A stretch of DNA of 11,149 nucleotides from Candidatus Equibacterium intestinale (lineage in GTDB: Bacteria > Bacteroidota > Bacteroidia > Bacteroidales > UBA932), in NCBI GenBank assembly GCA_018064305.1, contig JAGHVP010000134.1:1-11149 (forward strand), written 5' to 3'. Positions 8,030 through 11,149 of the stretch are shown piece after piece. The stretch's first letter is position 1, and every line of letters starts with the position of its first letter. Below the pieces are notes generated by a model, which worked only from the letters and a program-made list of their open reading frames with translations, made no database searches and was not told the DNA's origin. A program made the position numbers and the translations under genes.

Positions 8030-8093
8030 GCATATAGACACCCGTGCTGCGTTGAAAGCTTGCTTTCATAAGCAGCACGGGTGTCTGTATGCA
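8029..8093 (+). repeat. Long near-perfect inverted repeat (22-bp stem)
   Basis: The arms 8029-8050 and 8072-8093 are complementary over 22 positions with one T-G pair (8035/8087). The core is GACACCCGTGCTGC against GCAGCACGGGTGTC. The 21-base loop holds a second hairpin, GAAAG (8054-8058) with CTTTC (8063-8067). The stem is much longer than an ordinary terminator stem and has no T tract after it. Confidence 0.9.
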
Positions 8094-8144
8094 TTCCAGG
8101 GGTTGCGCAGCAAGCCCTGAGGTTGCCGCAGCATTGTCTGTAAG

Positions 8145-8161
8145 CCGCCCCAGCGGAGCGG
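8145..8161 (+). repeat. Small GC hairpin and possible degenerate repeat copy
   Basis: CCGC (8145-8148) can pair with GCGG at 8153-8156 (loop CCCA) or with GCGG at 8158-8161. The flanking TAAGCCG at 8141 and the following GGAGC at 8155 match the phase of the 41-bp unit further on, so this may be a decayed first copy of that repeat. Confidence 0.4.
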
Positions 8162-8168
8162 TATCAAG

Positions 8169-8280
8169 ATGTGCGACCGCAGGGAGCAAATCTTGCTTTG
8201 CGGGAGGAGTAAGCCGACCGAAGGGAGCAAATCTTGCTTTGCGGGAGGAGTAAGCCGACCGCAGGGAGCAAATCTTGCTT
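8169..8280 (+). repeat. Tandem 41-bp repeats (two and a half or more copies)
   Basis: The complete unit at 8210-8250 begins TAAGCCGACCGAAGGGAGCA and ends TTTGCGGGAGGAG. The preceding copy (8169-8209) is diverged in its first six bases but identical from 8175 except one base (C instead of A at 8180). The third copy (8251-8280) is cut off after 30 bases. Each unit holds AGCAA-ATC-TTGCT, and in the first copy an outer CCGCA/TGCGG pair, so each can form a hairpin. There are no spacers between copies. The unit length is not a multiple of three and each copy contains TAA, so it is not coding. Confidence 0.9.
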
Positions 8281-8299
8281 AAATACGAAATAATTATGA

Positions 8300-8307
8300 T
8301 ATATTTG
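8300..8307 (+). promoter_or_regulatory. Probable -7 box of the small lipoprotein gene
   Basis: TATATTTG matches TAnnTTTG exactly and lies 23 bases upstream of the ATG at 8331, giving a short leader rich in A. The best -33 candidate, TTG at 8275-8277, is at the truncated end of the third 41-bp repeat, with 22 bases between instead of about 19. The repeat array therefore reaches into the promoter. Confidence 0.6.
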
Positions 8308-8330
8308 TACCAGAATTAAACAATCAAATC

Positions 8331-8816
8331 ATGCGTAAACTTTTAATTGCACTCTCATTCGCAGCTGCACTGGTTATGACAACAGGCTGCGGATTTACAT
8401 CATACCTTACTGCAGGCGGTGTGGTCAATCAGACAAATGTAGTCCTTTCACAGAACAATTTCAGAGTAATCGGTGAGGCTGAAGGTGTTGCTGAGGCAAC
8501 TTACATCCTGGGCATCGGCGGTCTTTCACCCAAAGCCTTGAAAGACAATGCACTTGCTGAAATGGCTGAGAACGCTCACCTCAAAGGCTCGCAGGCACTT
8601 GTCAACATCTCAGTCCACGAATCAGTGTCTGACTGGGCAGGACTCTACATTAAACGTGTGTTCACGGCAAAATGCCAGATAGTCGAGTTCATTCCTGAAG
8701 GTATGAACCCTGCATTCAGACACCGCAACCAGCGTCCCGGCGGCCGACCCGAGATCGTGGCCGAGCCCCAGCGCGCTGAGGATGGTGAGATGATCCACCT
8801 CGACTGTGCTGAATAA
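8331..8816 (+). CDS. Small lipoprotein, DUF6567-like
   Basis: This 161-residue protein has a signal peptide (MRKLLIALSFAAALVMTTGC) with Cys20 as the probable lipidation site. The -3 residue is Thr, so the lipobox is not ideal. No acidic residues follow the Cys (GFTSY), so it lacks the Bacteroidota surface-export signal and probably faces the periplasm. The core, residues about 36-121 (VVLSQNNFRVIG, ATYILGIGGLS, KGSQALVNISV, CQIVEFIP), resembles small Bacteroidota lipoproteins I recall as DUF6567, which have no known function. Residues 124-161 form a polar Arg-, Pro- and Glu-rich tail beyond that core. The ATG at 8331 is the only sensible start. The gene has its own promoter and a terminator about 190 bases past the stop. 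Confidence 0.8.
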   Translation: MRKLLIALSFAAALVMTTGCGFTSYLTAGGVVNQTNVVLSQNNFRVIGEAEGVAEATYILGIGGLSPKALKDNALAEMAENAHLKGSQALVNISVHESVSDWAGLYIKRVFTAKCQIVEFIPEGMNPAFRHRNQRPGGRPEIVAEPQRAEDGEMIHLDCAE

Positions 8817-9140
8817 TCGGGGCTCTGCAGCGGCAGCAGCCTGCCTCTGAGAGTACTCCGCTCATTTCATTCGCTCCGGTTCCTTCCACCTTTTCCTGCG
8901 TCCCGCTGACGAGAAACTTGTTTCCGGCTGACCTTCTCCCCAAGTCGGAGGGTCGTGTGACCGCGTGGCGCTTATGTGTCTGACTGTCAGTTTATTATGC
9001 AAAACAGCCCCTCAAAAATTAGAGGGGCTGTTTTTGTTAAAGTGCTATTAATAAGTAGCTTACGCGCCACGCTGCTTGGAATTCCGCCCCAACCCGGCGC
9101 ATCAAAAATAGAGGCAGAACCTTTCAGTCGACATCGTATT
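8817..9140. other. Noncoding stretch between convergent genes
   Basis: Apart from the terminator at 9001-9034, I see no gene here. The part at 8817-9000 is GC-rich with only short inverted repeats: GAAAC/GTTTC at 8913-8924, GGTC/GACC near 8951-8962 and CTGAC/GTCAG at 8980-8990. A 9-bp inverted repeat, GCGTGGCGC (8963-8971) and GCGCCACGC (9064-9072), brackets the terminator. Short open frames on both strands lack promoters and recognisable protein content. Confidence 0.6.
9001..9035. terminator. Strong bidirectional terminator, lipoprotein gene / priA
   Basis: ACAGCCCCTC (9004-9013) pairs perfectly with GAGGGGCTGT (9022-9031). The flanking AAA and TTT extend the stem to 13 bp. TTTTT follows on the plus strand and TTTT on the minus strand, so it can stop both the lipoprotein transcript and the convergent priA transcript. 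Confidence 0.93.
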
Positions 9141-11149
9141 TTACATAGGGTCCACGTCCACCACGATGTCGGTGCCGCGCATCTCTTCGCGAAGCGATTC
9201 CAGTCGGTCATACAGCCGGGCTTTCTTCGCCATTTCGCGGGATGTCTTCTGCAATTTTATCCAGATGTGGCGGATGTACATTCCGTCTATGCGGTCCACC
9301 ACAGGGGCTACTGGCTGTGAGCAGTCGGTGATGCCGCAGTCTGTCACGGCACAGCGCACTGTGGAACAGGCGGCGCGCAGTGCATCCGGCGACTTGCTCT
9401 TGAGTGTGAGCTGTATCAGGCGCACGTATGGCGGGAATGAGAGCAGTCCGCGCAATGCGAGGGATTCGGAACTCACTTCCAGCTGCTTGTCATAATCTTC
9501 TACACAGACTGCCTGAAGCACAGGATGGTCTGGAAGCATGGTCTGGATCACCATCTGCCCGGGTGTGCCGCGGCGCGAGACACGTCCTTTCAGCTGCAGC
9601 AGCAGTGACAGGGCTTTTTCGTCGGCACGGAAGTCCTGCAGCGACAGTATCGAGTCGGCATTTATTACGGCAACAAGCGACAGCCTTTCGAAATCGAACC
9701 CCTTTGTAATCATCTGTGTCCCGACAAGTATGTCGGTGACTCCGCTTTCGAAATCAGACAATATCTGCTTCTCGGCGGTATGGCTCTGGATGGTCTCGGC
9801 ATCGAAGCGGGCAATTTTTGCTTCGGGAAAAATCTCCTGCAGCTCTTCCACCAGTTTCTCGGTGCCTGCCCCCTTGGGAACGAAGCGCCCCTTGCCGCAT
9901 GTGCCGCAGCTCTCGGCAAAAGGCATCCGGTATCCGCAGTAGTGGCAGCTGCAGCTGTTGTTGTATTTGTGGTATGACAGGGATACGTTGCATTTCGGAC
10001 ATTTCAGCACTGCTCCGCAGCTGTCACACTGGATGAACGAGCTGTAGCTGCGCCTGCTCCGGAATATCATGACCTGCTCTTTCCTCTGCAGCCTGTCGGC
10101 AATCATATTTACAAGCTGCATCGAGAACGACCCTCTGGCATTGTGCAGCCTGTACACTTTGTTCATGTCTATGACGGTGACGGGCGGTTCCGCAGCACCG
10201 AAATATTTTTCGCTGAGTCTGACAAGTCCGTATTTTCCGCTCTGCGCATTGTGAAGCGATTCGAGGGAAGGGGTGGCGCTGCCGAGCAGCGTGTTTATCT
10301 TCTCTCTAGCGGCCAGCATCAGGGCTACGTCGCGGCCGTTGTAACGTGGGGCCGGGTCGGTCTGTTTGTAGGAAGAGTCGTGCTCTTCATCGACAATTAT
10401 GAATCCCGGCCTGCTTATCGGAAGCAGCAGGGCGCTGCGGGTGCCCAGCACCAGCCAGTTGCCGTCTCCTGCAGCCAGCCTGTCGAATATCTTCTTGCGG
10501 GTGGCTGCGGTCTGCTTCGAGTGGAACACGAGTAGCTTGTCGCCAACGGCAGCCTTGAGCCGCTGTTCCAGCTGGCGGGAGATTGCAATCTCCGGCACAA
10601 GGTAGAGCACGTTCCTGCCCATGTCCAGGTGCTCGCGCGCAAGCTTGAGGTAGATTTCGGTCTTGCCCGACGATGTGGCGCCTGCCAGCAGCACAGTGCT
10701 CTTGCCGGCGGCATAGCACTCCTTTATCTGCAGGTATGCCTTCTGCTGTGCTTCTGACAGCTCTTTCTCCGCCTCTACCTTCGGCTTTGCCGCGGTGCGG
10801 TTCACTGTGCGCGTCTTTTCGGTCTGCTTGAAGAACGTAGAAGGGAAGGCGCACTTGAATACTTCTCCCACCGAGCACATGTAATATGCGGCGATTGCCT
10901 TCCACAGGTCGATCTGGCTTTTGGAGAGGGGAGGCAGCTGTGCCACTTTTTCTATAGGGAGGATCTTTTCTGCAGGGATATCTGACGGAAGAGAGGCGTC
11001 GCCGTTGCACACTACGGCAAGATACCGCTTGCCCACCAGCGTCACCACCACCCAGCTGCCTGTGGTCACTTCCATCCCTTCCGGTACGCTGTAGGTAAGG
11101 CCGCCGCGCCACCTGGCGGGCAGTCTGTTCGGCAGTATCACCTCTATGT
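9141..11149 (-). CDS. priA: Primosomal protein N' (PriA helicase), 5' partial
   Basis: PriA is a 3'-to-5' DNA helicase that restarts stalled replication forks and loads the primosome. Numbering from the GTG at 11141: DNA-binding N-terminal domain (VILPNRLPARW, TYSVPEG), Walker A GATSSGKT (154-161), DEEH (251-254), LLGSATPS (285-292), eight zinc-binding cysteines (C372, C375, C381, C384, C399, C402, C412, C415), motif V GTQMITKGFDF (474-484) and motif VI QLKGRVSR (516-523), then the C-terminal domain ending DVDPM. The frame is still open upstream of the GTG (IEV precedes ILP), and PriA usually begins a few residues before VILP, so the real start is probably just off the window. At about 670 residues it is shorter than E. 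coli PriA (732), mainly between the N-terminal domain and Walker A. Motif VI is usually GRAGR; here it is GRVSR. Confidence 0.95.
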   Translation of the reverse strand, partial: IEVILPNRLPARWRGGLTYSVPEGMEVTTGSWVVVTLVGKRYLAVVCNGDASLPSDIPAEKILPIEKVAQLPPLSKSQIDLWKAIAAYYMCSVGEVFKCAFPSTFFKQTEKTRTVNRTAAKPKVEAEKELSEAQQKAYLQIKECYAAGKSTVLLAGATSSGKTEIYLKLAREHLDMGRNVLYLVPEIAISRQLEQRLKAAVGDKLLVFHSKQTAATRKKIFDRLAAGDGNWLVLGTRSALLLPISRPGFIIVDEEHDSSYKQTDPAPRYNGRDVALMLAAREKINTLLGSATPSLESLHNAQSGKYGLVRLSEKYFGAAEPPVTVIDMNKVYRLHNARGSFSMQLVNMIADRLQRKEQVMIFRSRRSYSSFIQCDSCGAVLKCPKCNVSLSYHKYNNSCSCHYCGYRMPFAESCGTCGKGRFVPKGAGTEKLVEELQEIFPEAKIARFDAETIQSHTAEKQILSDFESGVTDILVGTQMITKGFDFERLSLVAVINADSILSLQDFRADEKALSLLLQLKGRVSRRGTPGQMVIQTMLPDHPVLQAVCVEDYDKQLEVSSESLALRGLLSFPPYVRLIQLTLKSKSPDALRAACSTVRCAVTDCGITDCSQPVAPVVDRIDGMYIRHIWIKLQKTSREMAKKARLYDRLESLREEMRGTDIVVDVDPM

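Larger units (their letters stand above)
7977..8141 (+). other. Nested inverted-repeat element, possible structured RNA (four-way junction)
   Basis: Starting at the tRNA's last base, several inverted repeats share one centre near 8060. P1: ACAGACAATGC (7977-7987) pairs with 8131-8141, 11 perfect bp. P2: GGCAACT (7993-7999) pairs with GGTTGCC (8121-8127), last pair T-G. Inside P2 sit three hairpins with almost no linker: P3 (8001-8011/8016-8026, GAAA loop), P4 (8029-8050/8072-8093) and P5 (CAGGG 8097-8101/CCCTG 8115-8119 with an inner TTGC/GCAA). Together they form a four-way junction of P2, P3, P4 and P5. It holds no credible coding frame. It could be a noncoding RNA processed from the tRNA transcript, or a palindromic mobile or REP-like DNA element. 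I do not recognise it as a known RNA family. The pairings are seen; the function is inference. Confidence 0.6.

Noticed and set aside
7977..8141. tmRNA, RNase P RNA or 6S RNA
   Set aside because: The size and helix arrangement do not fit RNase P or 6S RNA, and there is no tRNA-like end or tag reading frame for tmRNA.
7888..8189. Minus-strand open frames of 60-80 codons across the tRNA and hairpins
   Set aside because: They overlap the tRNA and the inverted repeats, and their predicted proteins have no sensible features.
8169..8280. CRISPR array
   Set aside because: The repeats are directly adjacent with no unique spacers, and no cas gene is nearby.
8716..8943. 75-codon minus-strand frame past the lipoprotein gene
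   Set aside because: No promoter of the TAnnTTTG form, composition follows the GC-rich DNA, and it overlaps the lipoprotein gene's 3' end.
10143..10535. 130-codon plus-strand frame inside priA
   Set aside because: It is antisense to the conserved helicase core and has no supporting signals.

Overview
The window looks like chromosomal DNA from a Bacteroidales bacterium (Bacteroidota) of moderate GC content. Four things point there: a GldF/GldG-type ABC transporter fusion, promoters of the Bacteroidota form TTTG-N19-TAnnTTTG, almost no Shine-Dalgarno sequences, and a POTRA-less Omp85-type barrel together with lipoproteins of families typical of the phylum. I cannot settle the family or genus. 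Most of the window is ordinary core genome. The least explained part is the noncoding stretch after the tRNA-Leu.

Layout from left to right. Positions 1-2088 (+) hold the 3' part of a GldF/GldG-like ABC permease/auxiliary fusion, closed by a terminator. A Bacteroidota -7 box almost touching the start codon then leads into a two-gene unit (+): cutC, whose product is short at the C terminus, overlapping by ATGA a 767-residue transglutaminase-domain lipoprotein. A shared terminator separates this unit from a convergent minus-strand operon that reads from a POTRA-less Omp85-family outer membrane barrel into pgi (glucose-6-phosphate isomerase).

The barrel gene diverges from a tRNA-Leu(GAG) gene that has a textbook Bacteroidota promoter. 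Directly after the tRNA lie about 350 noncoding bases. The first 165 (7977-8141) are a set of nested inverted repeats, all centred near 8060, that fold on paper into a compact four-way junction. Next come two and a half or more tandem copies of a 41-bp palindrome-containing unit. They end at the promoter of a small lipoprotein gene (+) that resembles the DUF6567 family. A strong terminator inside another noncoding stretch separates that gene from convergent priA (-), the primosomal helicase, which runs off the right edge.

Functionally the genes are a mixture: envelope (ABC fusion, outer membrane barrel, two lipoproteins), central metabolism (pgi), translation (tRNA-Leu), replication restart (priA) and the poorly understood CutC. 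I see no transposase, integrase, phage gene, CRISPR array or obvious defence system. The best candidate for something undescribed is the structured element at 7977-8141 with its neighbouring tandem repeats.
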